60,162 nt of DNA from an uncultured Collinsella sp. (lineage in GTDB: Bacteria > Actinomycetota > Coriobacteriia > Coriobacteriales > Coriobacteriaceae). Shown piece by piece: positions 1-9,101 of the stretch; within the stretch, counting starts at the first letter, position 1, and each line of letters begins with the position of its first letter. The notes beneath the pieces were generated by a model. That model ran no database searches. It saw only the letters and a list, made by a program, of their open reading frames with translations, and was not told where the DNA came from. Position numbers and translations under genes: made by a program. The stretch spans positions 1-60,162 of the forward strand of contig CABUTN010000009.1 of NCBI GenBank assembly GCA_902494565.1, written 5' to 3'.

Positions 1-102
1 ATGGGGGGCACGCCCGGTCCCGTTCCGAACCCGGAAGCTAAGCCCCATCGCGCCGAGAGTACTGCGGGGTCAGCCCGTGGGAGGCCAGGGCGCCGCTGAC
101 CG
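1..102 (+). rRNA. rrf: 5S ribosomal RNA, 3' part
   Basis: The window opens inside a 5S rRNA. The loop-B/C core with CCGUUCCGAACCCGGAAG is at about 20-38, followed by the UAAGCCCC and GAGAGUACUGC segments and the helix IV arm. Roughly the first 15-20 bases lie outside the window. The 3' end is placed at about 102 by family length and is approximate. It presumably ends an rRNA operon lying to the left. Confidence 0.93.
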
Positions 103-137
103 GTGGACGGCACCGAGCCGTACGCTTGAACTGAGAA

Positions 138-169
138 GGGGGAGGCCTCGCGGCCTCTCCCTTTTTTTT
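138..169 (+). terminator. Rho-independent terminator of the rRNA operon
   Basis: A GC-rich 10-bp stem (GGGGGAGGCC with GGCCTCTCCC, one G-U pair) with a four-base loop is followed by eight T. It lies about 35 bases after the 5S end, the usual arrangement for an rRNA operon terminator. Confidence 0.9.
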
Positions 170-232
170 GCGTTTAAGGGCGTAAAGGACTCAATTACAC
201 TAGACAATCTTATTGTTTTTGGTATTGAGCCT

Positions 233-700
233 TTATTTAAAGAAAATAAATCGAATAACAAGGGCAACTGCTATGGCCACAATGATCAAAAGCAGGATTG
301 TCAGTCGATGCTGCTTGCGTCGTTTACTTGACGAAACGAAGATTGATTTTCCCTGTTTTGGCGTTTCGAGATAGCGAGCCGAATGCGTCAAGGTTTGCTT
401 TGGTCGAGGACCTCTTTGTTGATTGGCGGCGGATGCTTTCAGTGGCTCCTCACTAGCTGCGCTGTTTTTAGATAATGGTGCGTCTTTCAGATATACAGGG
501 TCTCCCGAGGCGACGCCCATATGTTTACGTCCCGTTTGGGCATCCTCGAGTGTTTGATATCGATTTCTCGTCACATACTCGGGCTCCGGATCATTAATGG
601 GCTCTTGCGAGATGTGGGGGCGATGGAACCGTGGCGGCTGCGTGGAAGTATCTTCCCCCTGCGTCGGCATAAACATTTTGTTCTGGTTTTGGTCGTCCAT
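233..700 (-). CDS. Hypothetical tail-anchored membrane protein
   Basis: 155 residues. I do not recognise a family. The first ~125 residues are polar, rich in Pro, Gln, Ser and Lys, and probably disordered. A basic patch (SSSKRRKQHR, about 123-132) precedes one hydrophobic helix (about 133-150) that ends in RFIFFK, so the protein should be anchored by its C-terminus with the bulk in the cytoplasm. The start ATG at 698-700 has AAAGGG upstream. It converges on the rRNA operon and is transcribed away from the Hsp20 gene. The function is unknown; single-pass anchors of this type include secretion, division and stress adaptors, but nothing here picks one. Confidence 0.75.
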   Translation of the reverse strand: MDDQNQNKMFMPTQGEDTSTQPPRFHRPHISQEPINDPEPEYVTRNRYQTLEDAQTGRKHMGVASGDPVYLKDAPLSKNSAASEEPLKASAANQQRGPRPKQTLTHSARYLETPKQGKSIFVSSSKRRKQHRLTILLLIIVAIAVALVIRFIFFK

Positions 701-976
701 GATGCCCTTTAGCTCGTTACTAACAACGTGTACTCGCTCATTGTAAGCCCCTTGTTATTTGTAGCTGGGGACATACTCGGTATTTAAGCTCTGGTTCAAA
801 GAACCTTAACCTTACTAAAACCTGAGTCATACACACTTAGATATGCTTATAGTACTGGACTCAAAAAACTTTATAGTCGATGTATATATAAGCACTGTGT
901 GGGCATATATAAGAGCGTCAAAAGAAGCCCCAGTCACCTAGAAGATGGCTCGGCAGTCCTAAAAGGAGTGGTAAAC

Positions 977-1408
977 ATGGCAAGCATGGTTCCTTATCGT
1001 TCGGTTTTTGGCGTTCGTCCTTCTGCTAGCTCGCTGTTCGATCTGTTTGATGATATGACCGACCTTGCAAACAACTCGATTGCTTCCAAGGCGTTTCCCG
1101 TTGACGTTGAGGATAAGGGCGACGGCTATGAGGTCAAGGCCTATCTGACCGGTGTCGCCAAGGACGATATCGATGTCGAGCTCAATGAGGGCCGTCTGTC
1201 CATTAGCGTGAATGTCGAGGAAGACGAGGAGAACGAGGGCAAGAACTTCCTGCAGAAGGAGTTCAGCTCGTACAGCGCGACGCGTGGCGTGTATTTAAAG
1301 GACGCTTCGAGCGAGGGCCTCTCGGCTAAGTACGCTGACGGCATCCTGACCGTTACGGTTCCCAAGATCGTCGAAAAGAAAAACGTTACGAAGATCTCCA
1401 TCGACTAA
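977..1408 (+). CDS. Hsp20/alpha-crystallin small heat-shock protein
   Basis: 143 residues, the usual length for a bacterial small heat-shock protein, an ATP-independent cytoplasmic holdase that keeps unfolded proteins soluble for DnaK/ClpB. The alpha-crystallin domain runs from about residue 36 (FPVDVEDKGDGYEVKAYLTG) to about 135 and has the classic late motif YADGILTVTVPK. The C-terminal tail is short and lacks a clear IXI motif before the final KISID. The start at 977 is chosen for AAAGGAG nine bases upstream; an in-frame extension to 899 has no such site. The AT-rich upstream region (701-976) must hold the promoter; no CIRCE or HAIR operator was recognised there. Confidence 0.93.
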   Translation: MASMVPYRSVFGVRPSASSLFDLFDDMTDLANNSIASKAFPVDVEDKGDGYEVKAYLTGVAKDDIDVELNEGRLSISVNVEEDEENEGKNFLQKEFSSYSATRGVYLKDASSEGLSAKYADGILTVTVPKIVEKKNVTKISID

Positions 1409-1434
1409 CTTCGTTGGTGTTCTGCGCTATTAAA

Positions 1435-1482
1435 AGACAGCAAAAGGGGCTGGGAAGCGATTCTCGGCCCCTTTTGCTGTCT
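1435..1482. terminator. Bidirectional terminator between hsp20 and the walJ-like gene
   Basis: A perfect 16-bp stem (AGACAGCAAAAGGGGC with its complement) encloses a 16-base loop. A/T runs inside the stem give a U-tract in either direction, so it can serve both converging genes. Confidence 0.85.
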
Positions 1483-1490
1483 AGGACAGT

Positions 1491-2300
1491 CTATTGAATG
1501 GTTGCCGGCTGATACTGACTCGCAGGGCGTATCGAGAGTTTTCGCGATCCTTGGAGAAGGGTTGCGGAGCTGCCGACCTCGTCATCCAGGGTTGCGGCCA
1601 GAGCTTTGGCATAGCTTTTGACGGTAAGGCTCGGACGATTGTTATCTTGGCTGATATGCATGGCAATGAGCTGTTCGGTGCGATCTGTAACAAGTTCGCG
1701 CGCGGCTTCGGCGGCTTGGCTGTTGGAGAGGTGTCCCCTTGCAGACAGGATGCGCTCCTGAAGAAAGCGGGGATATTCTCCCTCGCGCAGCATGGTCACA
1801 TCGTGGTTGCTTTCGAGTGCGAGGACTCGACAATCTTTGAGGGTTTTAATGGCTTGGCTCGATAGCTCTCCGGTGTCGGTGGCAAACCCAATGGAATCAT
1901 CGAGAGCATTGAATCGATAGCCGACCGGATTGATGGCATCGTGTGACGTTGAGTAGGTTTGCACGTGGATGCCGGCAATGGATAGGGCGTCACCGGGATC
2001 GAATTCCTCGACAGGCAGATGCGAAAGATTTTCTTTGCTCGAAAGAGTGCCCCTGCTGGCAAAGAGGGGGCCGTGCCAGTGCTTGCACCAGACATCGAGG
2101 CCCTTGATGTGATCGCTATGCTCATGAGTAATGAGAAGAGCCGAGACGTTGTCTGTCGAGAGCCCCAGTTCTGCCATGCGCTTTAATGTCTCGCGGCGAG
2201 ACAGTCCGTCATCGACCATAATGAGCCCCTGCGGGCCCTCGATGAGTGCGCAGTTGCCTTTAGAGCCACTGCCGAGGATATGAAGGTGCAGACGAGACAT
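1491..2300 (-). CDS. MBL-fold metallo-hydrolase, WalJ/YycJ type
   Basis: 269 residues. The metallo-beta-lactamase fold is shown by the HxHxDH signature in ITHEHSDHIKG (about residues 56-66), the N-terminal LGSGSKGNC strand-turn, the later SHDA and GFATDTGE metal-ligand regions, and ESNHD. In Firmicutes WalJ/YycJ is a two-metal phosphodiesterase or exonuclease linked to WalRK and DNA repair; no walRK lies here, so the physiological role is inferred only from the family. The start at 2300 (MSRLHLHILG) is preferred because the MBL core begins there; a 27-residue extension reads like non-coding sequence. It is divergent from tilS with a 48-base shared promoter gap. Confidence 0.88.
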   Translation of the reverse strand: MSRLHLHILGSGSKGNCALIEGPQGLIMVDDGLSRRETLKRMAELGLSTDNVSALLITHEHSDHIKGLDVWCKHWHGPLFASRGTLSSKENLSHLPVEEFDPGDALSIAGIHVQTYSTSHDAINPVGYRFNALDDSIGFATDTGELSSQAIKTLKDCRVLALESNHDVTMLREGEYPRFLQERILSARGHLSNSQAAEAARELVTDRTEQLIAMHISQDNNRPSLTVKSYAKALAATLDDEVGSSATLLQGSRKLSIRPASQYQPATIQ

Positions 2301-2348
2301 AAGATTCCAAAGGATACAATGGGTGCGGACGAATAGAGGAGGAAGCAA

Positions 2349-3887
2349 ATGCCTACGGTATCTCAGCATTATGGACACCATGCCGTGCCTGGGGTAGTCG
2401 ATGAGACCCGGACGAGGCAGCAGGCTGCTCCTGTCGTGCTCATGGTATCAGGCGGCGCGGACTCGACGGCACTGCTTCTTATGGCGTGCACATCAAAGCT
2501 GGATATCCAAGACGGACGCGGTGTTGCCCCCATTGCTCGCGAGCGCCTGCATGTGCTGCATGTAAACCATCATCTGCGCGGCAAGGCGTCCGATGGCGAC
2601 GAGGCCTTTGTGCGTGAGCTCTGCGCGAAATATGGTTTACCGCTGTGCGTGGAGCACGCTTATTTTGATGGGGAGTCGGGCAATATTGAGGCCGCGGCCC
2701 GCGAGGTGCGCTATGCTGCGGCGCGGAGGTATGTTCGCGAGCTCTGCGCCCAGACGGGGGCGCCGCGAACGGCGGCTCGTATCTGCACCGCGCACACGTC
2801 TTCGGATCGCGCGGAAACGTTTTTGATGAACGCGATTAAGGGTTCGGGGCCCGCTGGTCTATCGAGCATTCCTCGCCGGAGGAATATCGTGGTGCGTCCC
2901 TTGCTCGACCTAACTCATGGCGAGCTCGTGGGCTATCTACAGGTACATGGTCAGCCGTGGCGTGAAGACGAGAGCAATGAGGATATCTCGTATCTGCGAA
3001 ACTACGTGCGCCATCGGGTAATGCCAGTGGTGGCACAGCGTAATGCGAGCGTGTGCAAGACGATTGGCGCCGCCTGTGAGATCTTGGGTGACGAAGATGC
3101 GTTTCTATCCCAGCTGTCGGCACAGGCGTTTCGAAGCTGCCTGCGCAAGGAGGCGGCGGGCGCGCTAGTGCTCGATGCCAGACGCCTTGCTGCGGCCGAG
3201 GTGGTAATCGCGCGGCGCATCGTGCGACTGGCGATTAAGCGCATCGATCCGGACGCTCGTCCAGAGATGCGACATGTGGAGCGAGTCCTTTCCTGCGTTG
3301 CCGAAGGCACAGGCTCGGTCACGCTTCCGGCGGGAATTGACGCGCGCGTCGAGTTTGGCATGCTAGCGTTTAAGGCGCCGGCGGCTCGTGAGGGGCTGGT
3401 TGCGGACTGGATTACCATACCCGGTCGTTTGCCGTTGGGCGGGGGGCGCATGCTGGTCGCAGAGCCGATGGCCGTTGAGCCGGGATGCGATATCGTGCGC
3501 CGCGCCCGTGAGCTTGCGGCTGCCGGGGAAGTGACAGCTTTGGTAGACGCGGCTGCCCTGGGTTTTGCCGACAGCGATAGTGAGCGGATCCTGGCGGGCT
3601 CGCGTGGCGAGATCCCTGCCGAGGCGCGATTGGCGCGCCTGTGGGTGGACGGTCCCGCACTGGGAGACGTGATGTGCCCGTTAGGGATGAGTGGTCGAAG
3701 CAAGAAAGTATCCGACTTGCTAGGTGAGGCTCGCATTCCCGTTTCCGAGCGCGCCGGAGTGCCCATGGTGAGGACGGCGCCGGGGGGTGCCGTGGTGTGG
3801 GTCGCCGGAGTTCGCGCGGACGAGCGTTTTAAGTGCACGGCCGCAACGCGTGTGGCATATCTGCTCCGCGTGGTCGATGCGGAATAG
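2349..3887 (+). CDS. tilS: tRNA(Ile)-lysidine synthase
   Basis: 512 residues. TilS attaches lysine to C34 of the CAU-anticodon tRNA-Ile in an ATP-dependent reaction, switching it from Met to Ile decoding; it is essential in most bacteria. The N-type ATP pyrophosphatase P-loop is SGGADS (residues 34-39), followed by HVNHHLRG and the AHTSSDRAETFLMNAIKGSG segment that resembles the TilS signature. The C-terminal third matches the expected tRNA-binding extension (PLGMSGRSKKVSDLLGEARIP, near the end). The start has AGGAGGAAG just upstream. It is followed by hpt and ftsH, the classic Gram-positive tilS-hpt-ftsH order. A 25-residue N-terminal stretch precedes the usual family start. Confidence 0.95.
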   Translation: MPTVSQHYGHHAVPGVVDETRTRQQAAPVVLMVSGGADSTALLLMACTSKLDIQDGRGVAPIARERLHVLHVNHHLRGKASDGDEAFVRELCAKYGLPLCVEHAYFDGESGNIEAAAREVRYAAARRYVRELCAQTGAPRTAARICTAHTSSDRAETFLMNAIKGSGPAGLSSIPRRRNIVVRPLLDLTHGELVGYLQVHGQPWREDESNEDISYLRNYVRHRVMPVVAQRNASVCKTIGAACEILGDEDAFLSQLSAQAFRSCLRKEAAGALVLDARRLAAAEVVIARRIVRLAIKRIDPDARPEMRHVERVLSCVAEGTGSVTLPAGIDARVEFGMLAFKAPAAREGLVADWITIPGRLPLGGGRMLVAEPMAVEPGCDIVRRARELAAAGEVTALVDAAALGFADSDSERILAGSRGEIPAEARLARLWVDGPALGDVMCPLGMSGRSKKVSDLLGEARIPVSERAGVPMVRTAPGGAVVWVAGVRADERFKCTAATRVAYLLRVVDAE

Positions 3888-4034
3888 CGTCCCACGCCTG
3901 CTATTCTGTGCGACGTTGACGGTATTCCCGCGCTGATGGCGCACGGGCTGGTAAATTTACCCCGTGCGCTGCTAGAATGTGTAGTTCGCGTCCATACGGC
4001 GGTGTGTGGGCGATAAGCACAAGAAAGGGTTGTC

Positions 4035-4583
4035 ATGGCTTCTCAACATCCGGATATCGAGAAGGTTCTGTTCACGCAGGAGGATATCGACGGTATCGTC
4101 TCTCGTCTAGGCGAGCAGATTACTCGCGACTACGCGGGTAAGGATCTGGTGCTGATTGCGGTCCTGCGCGGCGCCGTGGTCTTTATGGGCGACCTGATGC
4201 GTAAGATCGAGCTGCCGACCAACATCGATTTCATGGCTGTTTCGAGCTATGGCGACGGTGTGAAGTCCTCGGGTATCGTGCGTATCATTAAGGACCTGGA
4301 TATCGACATCCGCGGTCGCGACGTGCTGATCGTCGAGGACATTCTGGACTCGGGCCTGACGCTCAAGTATCTGATGAAGAACCTCGAGAGCCGCAAGCCC
4401 GCTTCTCTGGAGGTCGCCGCCTTCCTGTGGAAGGACGTTGAGGACCGCGTCTCGGCCATCACGCCCAAGTATGTTGGAACCCATTGCCCCGATGCCTTTG
4501 TGGTGGGCTACGGCCTCGACTATGCCGAGCGCTATCGCAACCTTCCGTATCTGGGCATTTTGAAACCGGAGGTTTATTCGTAA
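4035..4583 (+). CDS. hpt: Hypoxanthine phosphoribosyltransferase
   Basis: 182 residues, the normal length. It salvages hypoxanthine or guanine with PRPP to IMP or GMP in the cytoplasm. The PRPP-binding motif VLIVEDILDSGLTL is at residues 97-110, with the LRGAVVF loop near 45-50 and the KYVGTHCPDAFVVGYGLDY active-site hood near the C-terminus. The start has AAAGGG about eight bases upstream. It lies between tilS and ftsH; the stop codon is separated from the ftsH ATG by one base, so hpt and ftsH are probably translated together. Confidence 0.96.
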   Translation: MASQHPDIEKVLFTQEDIDGIVSRLGEQITRDYAGKDLVLIAVLRGAVVFMGDLMRKIELPTNIDFMAVSSYGDGVKSSGIVRIIKDLDIDIRGRDVLIVEDILDSGLTLKYLMKNLESRKPASLEVAAFLWKDVEDRVSAITPKYVGTHCPDAFVVGYGLDYAERYRNLPYLGILKPEVYS

Positions 4584-4584
4584 G

Positions 4585-6720
4585 ATGCCCGACGACCGTA
4601 ACGACAACAATTCCCAGACTCCCCGGGACCCAAAGATCCCGGGGATGCCCGGAGGCAAGAAGCCAACGCGTACGGGCTGGCTGTATTTTCTTTTGGCTTG
4701 CGCGCTTCTGGGCTATGCCTTCTTTAATATGGGCTCCGGCTTTGCCAGCTCCAGCAATACCGTTAAGCTCGCGACGAGCGAGATGGTCAGCGCCATCAAG
4801 CAGGATCGCGTCGAAGATCTGACCTATACGGTTCAAGACGGAAGCGTGACGGGTCATTACTGGAAGACGAAGAAGGACAAGGGCGATACGAGCGAGCTCA
4901 AGAGCTTCTCCTCGACCTATGTCGGCTCCGATTCGCTTGCCGAGCTCATGGCGGAGCACCCCGATACCAAGTACATCGTCAACACCAACGATCCCGATTT
5001 TTGGGGCGACTTGGCGATGAGTGTGCTTCCGACGATCGCCCTTATCGCCATCATGTTCTACTTTATGCGCCAGATGATGGGCGCCAACAACAGGAACATG
5101 CAGTTTGGCAAGACCAACGCCAAGACCAACGAGGCCACACGCCCCAAGGTCAAGTTTGAAGACGTTGCCGGCGTGGACGAGGCAGTCGAGGAGCTCGAGG
5201 AGATCCGTGACTTTTTGAGCGATCCGGATCGCTATCGCAAGCTGGGCGCCAAGATCCCGCGTGGCGTGTTGCTGGTTGGCCCTCCGGGCACCGGTAAAAC
5301 GCTGCTGGCCAAGGCCGTTGCCGGCGAGGCGGGCGTGCCGTTCTTTAGTATCTCGGGTTCCGACTTTGTCGAGATGTTCGTAGGTGTCGGCGCCAGCCGT
5401 GTGCGTGACCTCTTTAAGGAGGCCAAGTCCCAGGCCCCGTCAATCATCTTCATCGATGAGATCGATGCTGTGGGACGTCAGCGCGGAGCTGGCTTGGGCG
5501 GCGGTCACGACGAGCGCGAGCAGACGCTCAACCAGCTGCTGGTCGAGATGGACGGCTTTGAGGAAAGCGAGTCGGTCATCCTGATCGCCGCGACCAATCG
5601 CCCCGATATTCTGGACCCGGCATTGCTGCGTCCCGGCCGTTTTGACCGTCAGGTTACGGTCGACCGTCCGGATGTGAAGGGCCGCGAGCAGATCTTGCGC
5701 GTGCATGCCGAGAACAAGCCGATGGACGAGGACGTTAAGTTTGAGAAGCTCGCCCAGATGACCGTTGGCTTTACTGGTGCCGATTTGGCGAACCTGCTCA
5801 ACGAGTCTGCGCTGCTGGTCGCTCGCCGTCATCGTTCCGTGATCTCGATGGACGAGGTTGAGGAATCGATGGAGCGCGTGATTGCCGGACCGCAGCGCAA
5901 GGGTCGCGTGATGACCGAGGCCGAGCGCACCACGATTGCCTACCACGAGAGCGGTCACGCCCTGGTGGGCCACATCCTGGAGCACTCCGATCCGGTCCAC
6001 AAGATCTCGATCGTCAGCCGCGGTCAGGCTCTGGGCTACACGCTGCAGCTTCCGCAGGAGGACCACTTCCTCAAGACCAAGAACGAGATGCTCGACGAGC
6101 TCGCCGTGTTCTTGGGCGGTCGCGTTGCCGAGGAGCTCATGTGCGATGACATTACGTCGGGTGCGAGCAACGATCTGGAGCGCGCAACCAAGATGGCGCG
6201 CGAGATGGTCACGCGCCTGGGCATGAGCGAGGAGCTTGGAACGCAGGTGTTTGGTGAGGCGCAGCACCAGGTATTCCTGGGACGCGATTACGCCGATCAC
6301 CAGGATTACTCCGAGGAGACGGCGCGTCGCATCGACATCGAGGTTCAGCGCATCATGCGCGAGGCCCATCGTCGTGCGGTCGAGATCCTGGACGCCCGTC
6401 GCGATCAGCTCGATCTGATGGCGAAGGTGCTGCTTGAGCGCGAGACTGTCGAGGGCGATGCCGTGAATGCCCTGCTCGATAACGAGTGGGACGCCTACCT
6501 TGAGCGCGAGGGCGATATCCTGGCGGCCAAGGAGGAGCGCAATGCCAAGGCGGCCGGCATGCCGACCAAGAAGCGCGTGCCTCGAATGAGCGAGGAGGAG
6601 CTGGCGGCTGATGCCGCGGCCTTTGCGCAGGCGGCCATGCAGGAGGATGCCGAAGCCGCATCCGATGATGCTGACGATGACCATGCCGTCGTCGATGCCG
6701 ACACCGACGCCGACAAATAG
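4585..6720 (+). CDS. ftsH: ATP-dependent zinc metalloprotease FtsH
   Basis: 711 residues. A membrane AAA+ protease degrading misfolded membrane proteins and regulatory substrates. A Pro/Lys-rich N-terminus is followed by TM1 (about 32-50), a short extracytoplasmic domain, TM2 (about 145-162), and the AAA module with Walker A GPPGTGKT (about 232-239), Walker B IIFIDEID and the second-region-of-homology RPGRFDR. The protease domain has the zinc motif HESGH (about 454-458). The tail beyond about 660 is strongly acidic (Asp/Glu/Ala), longer than in many homologues. The start directly follows the hpt stop, with GGAGG in the hpt end. A strong terminator lies downstream. Confidence 0.97.
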   Translation: MPDDRNDNNSQTPRDPKIPGMPGGKKPTRTGWLYFLLACALLGYAFFNMGSGFASSSNTVKLATSEMVSAIKQDRVEDLTYTVQDGSVTGHYWKTKKDKGDTSELKSFSSTYVGSDSLAELMAEHPDTKYIVNTNDPDFWGDLAMSVLPTIALIAIMFYFMRQMMGANNRNMQFGKTNAKTNEATRPKVKFEDVAGVDEAVEELEEIRDFLSDPDRYRKLGAKIPRGVLLVGPPGTGKTLLAKAVAGEAGVPFFSISGSDFVEMFVGVGASRVRDLFKEAKSQAPSIIFIDEIDAVGRQRGAGLGGGHDEREQTLNQLLVEMDGFEESESVILIAATNRPDILDPALLRPGRFDRQVTVDRPDVKGREQILRVHAENKPMDEDVKFEKLAQMTVGFTGADLANLLNESALLVARRHRSVISMDEVEESMERVIAGPQRKGRVMTEAERTTIAYHESGHALVGHILEHSDPVHKISIVSRGQALGYTLQLPQEDHFLKTKNEMLDELAVFLGGRVAEELMCDDITSGASNDLERATKMAREMVTRLGMSEELGTQVFGEAQHQVFLGRDYADHQDYSEETARRIDIEVQRIMREAHRRAVEILDARRDQLDLMAKVLLERETVEGDAVNALLDNEWDAYLEREGDILAAKEERNAKAAGMPTKKRVPRMSEEELAADAAAFAQAAMQEDAEAASDDADDDHAVVDADTDADK

Positions 6721-6732
6721 TCTTTGTGGCGA

Positions 6733-6767
6733 AAGCCTCCGCGGGGAAACCTGCGGAGGCTTTTTCT
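6733..6767 (+). terminator. Rho-independent terminator after ftsH
   Basis: A stem of AAGCCTCCGC paired with GCGGAGGCTT around a short GGGAAACC-type loop is followed by a T-rich run. It closes the tilS-hpt-ftsH unit. Confidence 0.9.
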
Positions 6768-6790
6768 TTTGAGCGATATGGGGCCGTCTG

Positions 6791-6848
6791 TTGATTGGGG
6801 ACAGACTTAAATGAGCGTTTTCACGCATTTAAGTCTGTCCCCAATCAA
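6791..6848. repeat. Perfect inverted repeat of the GGGACA/TGTCCC family
   Basis: Two perfect 23-base arms (6791-6813 and 6826-6848) surround a 12-base centre. The arms carry GGGGACAGAC and GTCTGTCCCC. Sharing of the GGGACA/TGTCCC core with other intergenic stem-loops in this window suggests a REP-like family. It sits between the ftsH terminator and the aminotransferase ribosome-binding site, so it may also lie in the aminotransferase leader. Confidence 0.85.
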
Positions 6849-6909
6849 CATTGCTGCGGCACTTTGCTCGGCTAAAGCGTACAATAGCGCCTATGCGAAA
6901 GGGGAACAG

Positions 6910-8094
6910 ATGATCAACGAAACTATGTATGCTCGCGGTGCGGAAAGCTCCATCATCCGTGAGATTTTTAGCTATGGCCTTGAGCGCAAGGCGCAGATCG
7001 GTGCGGAAAACGTATTCGATTTTTCGCTGGGCAATCCGAGCGTTCCGGCACCCGCTGCTGTGGCGGAGTCCATTAAGAAGGCCCTGGAGCTGCCGAGCGA
7101 CCAGCTGCACGGCTACACGCCCGCACCGGGCCTGCCGCAATGTCGTGCCGCTGTGGCCGAATCGCTCAACCGCCGCTTTGGCACGAGCTATGAGGGCAAA
7201 GACGTCTTTATGACGGTGGGTGCCGCGGCTTCGCTCACCTGCGCGCTCAACGCCGTTACGAATCCGGGCGACGAGGTTATTGTTATCGCCCCGTACTTTC
7301 CGGAGTATCGCGTTTGGATTGAGAAGGCCGGCTGTACGTGTGTTGAGGCGCTCGCCGATGAAGATACGTTCCAGCTGAGCGTGGACAACGTGCTCAAGGT
7401 GATTACCGATAAGACGACTGCCGTCATCATCGACTCGCCCAACAATCCGACTGGTGCCGTATATACACGCAACACGCTGACGCGACTGGCCAATGTTCTG
7501 CGCGAGGCCAACGCTCAGCGCGATCCCGAGAATCCGATTATGCTCATCTCGGATGAGCCGTACCGCGAGATCGTGTACGGTGCCGAGGTGCCTTGGATGC
7601 CCTCGATCTACGAGCACACCATCGTGTGCTACTCGTATTCCAAGTCGCTGTCGCTGCCGGGTGAGCGCGTGGGGTGGATCTTGGTTCCCAACACCAATCC
7701 GCAGGCTGCCCGTCTGATGCCGGCTGTTGCGGGCGCTGCCCGTACGCTGGGTTTTGTATGCGCACCGGCACTCTTCCAGCGCGTAATCATCGATTGCATC
7801 GATGAGCCGAGCGATGTCGAGGCCTATGCGCGCAACCGCACCGCGCTTACCGACGCACTAGCGGAGTATGGCTACACCTATGTTGAGCCGGACGGTGCTT
7901 TCTACCTGTGGGTGAAGGCACTCGAGCCCGATGCGAATGCGTTTTGCGAGCGCGCAAAGAAGTATGAGTTGCTTGCGGTTCCCTCGGACAGCTTTGGTAT
8001 GCCGGGTTGGTTCCGCCTGGGCTATTGCGTGAGCTACGAAACGATTGTCAATTCGCTACCCGCTTGGAAACAGTTGGCGGACGAGTATCGTTAA
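6910..8094 (+). CDS. Pyridoxal-phosphate-dependent aminotransferase, class I/II
   Basis: 394 residues, a typical fold-type I length. The PLP Schiff-base lysine is Lys245 in SYSKSLSLPGERVGW, with NNPTGAVY (about 178-185) and the ISDEPYREIVY substrate/cofactor loop before it. The N-terminal DFSLGNPS is the usual substrate-gate region. Enzymes like this transfer amino groups among Asp, aromatic or other amino acids; the exact substrate cannot be read from the sequence. The start at 6910 has AAAGGGGAA upstream; an extension to 6811 would translate through the palindromic repeat and is rejected. It is followed by a separately promoted PHP gene, so no operon partner points to a pathway. Confidence 0.9.
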   Translation: MINETMYARGAESSIIREIFSYGLERKAQIGAENVFDFSLGNPSVPAPAAVAESIKKALELPSDQLHGYTPAPGLPQCRAAVAESLNRRFGTSYEGKDVFMTVGAAASLTCALNAVTNPGDEVIVIAPYFPEYRVWIEKAGCTCVEALADEDTFQLSVDNVLKVITDKTTAVIIDSPNNPTGAVYTRNTLTRLANVLREANAQRDPENPIMLISDEPYREIVYGAEVPWMPSIYEHTIVCYSYSKSLSLPGERVGWILVPNTNPQAARLMPAVAGAARTLGFVCAPALFQRVIIDCIDEPSDVEAYARNRTALTDALAEYGYTYVEPDGAFYLWVKALEPDANAFCERAKKYELLAVPSDSFGMPGWFRLGYCVSYETIVNSLPAWKQLADEYR

Positions 8095-8192
8095 AAGTAA
8101 AGCGCTCTGCCTACAATGTTTTACGTGAAACGGGGTTTGGTGTTAAGCCGGACCCCGTTGTCATGGACGTTGTGTCTTTGGGATGGAGTGGT

Positions 8193-8222
8193 TTTACGAC
8201 TATCGAAGGCTATGCGTACAAT
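8193..8222 (+). promoter_or_regulatory. Candidate sigma-70 promoter for the PHP gene
   Basis: TTTACG and TACAAT are separated by 18 bases, about 40 bases before the PHP ATG. Upstream, a weak hairpin (8129-8159, AACGGGGT with ACCCCGTT) may end the aminotransferase transcript. Confidence 0.4.
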
Positions 8223-8259
8223 GAATATAAGCGACGGCCGTGCCAGATAAGGAGACCTG

Positions 8260-9081
8260 ATGCCCTACCTGCTTTCTTGTGACATTCATACCCATACGAT
8301 GTTCTCTGCGCATGCATATTCGACCATTGAGGAGAATGTGTACTGGGCGGCAGAGCGTGGTCTGCAGGTGCTCGGATCTGCCGACCATTTGAGCTCTATG
8401 GTTACGGCTTGCCCCAATGACCTGCGCAGTTACCAGTTCTTTATCAACCAGGATATCTGGCCGCGCATTTGGAGTGGCGTGCTGGTGCTGCGTGGTGCCG
8501 AGGCCGATATCGTTTCGCTGGACGGAAGCCTGTTTGGCGAGGACACTCCTGTCACGCTCGATATTGCCGGCGATTCGTACAGCCGTCAGCATTCGCTGTT
8601 CGATTTGGTTACGCGTAATTTGGATTATTTGGTTGCAAGCGTGCATAATCCGCAGATTGCTGAGGGCGCGACGCTGGCCCAGACGACCGAGATGTATATC
8701 AATGCCCTGGAGCACCCCAAGGTGTTCATGCTGGGTCACACGGGGCGTTCGGGTGTGCCGTTCGATATCGACGAGGTGCTGTTGGCAGCTAAGGCCAAGC
8801 ACAAGATTATCGAGATCAACAACCATAGTCTTGAACACGGTGTCGACACTGAGCATTGGGCCGTATGCCGCAAGATTGCCGAGCGCTGCGCCGAGCTGGG
8901 CGTGGGCATTGGCGTGTCGACCGATGCCCACATTGGCATGGCCATTGGCAAGCTCGATCACGCGCGCAAGATGCTCGACGAGATTCACTTCCCGCTGGAT
9001 TTGATCGTGACGCGCGACCGCGAGACGCTGCTGCGCGAGATGGCGGCAGCCGGCGTGTGCGATCTGCGCAATGGGATGTAG
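8260..9081 (+). CDS. PHP-domain phosphoesterase, YcdX-like
   Basis: 273 residues. PHP proteins are metal-dependent phosphoesterases with a seven-stranded barrel. The first metal motif is CDIHTHTMFS (His10, His12), followed by GLQVLGSADHLS, GAEADIV, ASVHNP, LGHTGR, IEINNHS and the C-terminal GVSTDAHIG, all conserved metal-ligand stations of the YcdX/histidinol-phosphatase branch. The substrate is unknown; this branch includes promiscuous phosphatases. The start has AAGGAG seven bases upstream. It converges on the RNA methyltransferase gene through a shared terminator. Confidence 0.88.
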   Translation: MPYLLSCDIHTHTMFSAHAYSTIEENVYWAAERGLQVLGSADHLSSMVTACPNDLRSYQFFINQDIWPRIWSGVLVLRGAEADIVSLDGSLFGEDTPVTLDIAGDSYSRQHSLFDLVTRNLDYLVASVHNPQIAEGATLAQTTEMYINALEHPKVFMLGHTGRSGVPFDIDEVLLAAKAKHKIIEINNHSLEHGVDTEHWAVCRKIAERCAELGVGIGVSTDAHIGMAIGKLDHARKMLDEIHFPLDLIVTRDRETLLREMAAAGVCDLRNGM

Positions 9082-9101
9082 CGGAGTTTATAAACCAAGC
9101 G

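Noticed and set aside
5440..6828. A 462-codon antisense frame opposite ftsH
   Set aside because: The ftsH reading is certain; this frame has shadow composition and starts inside the palindrome at 6791.
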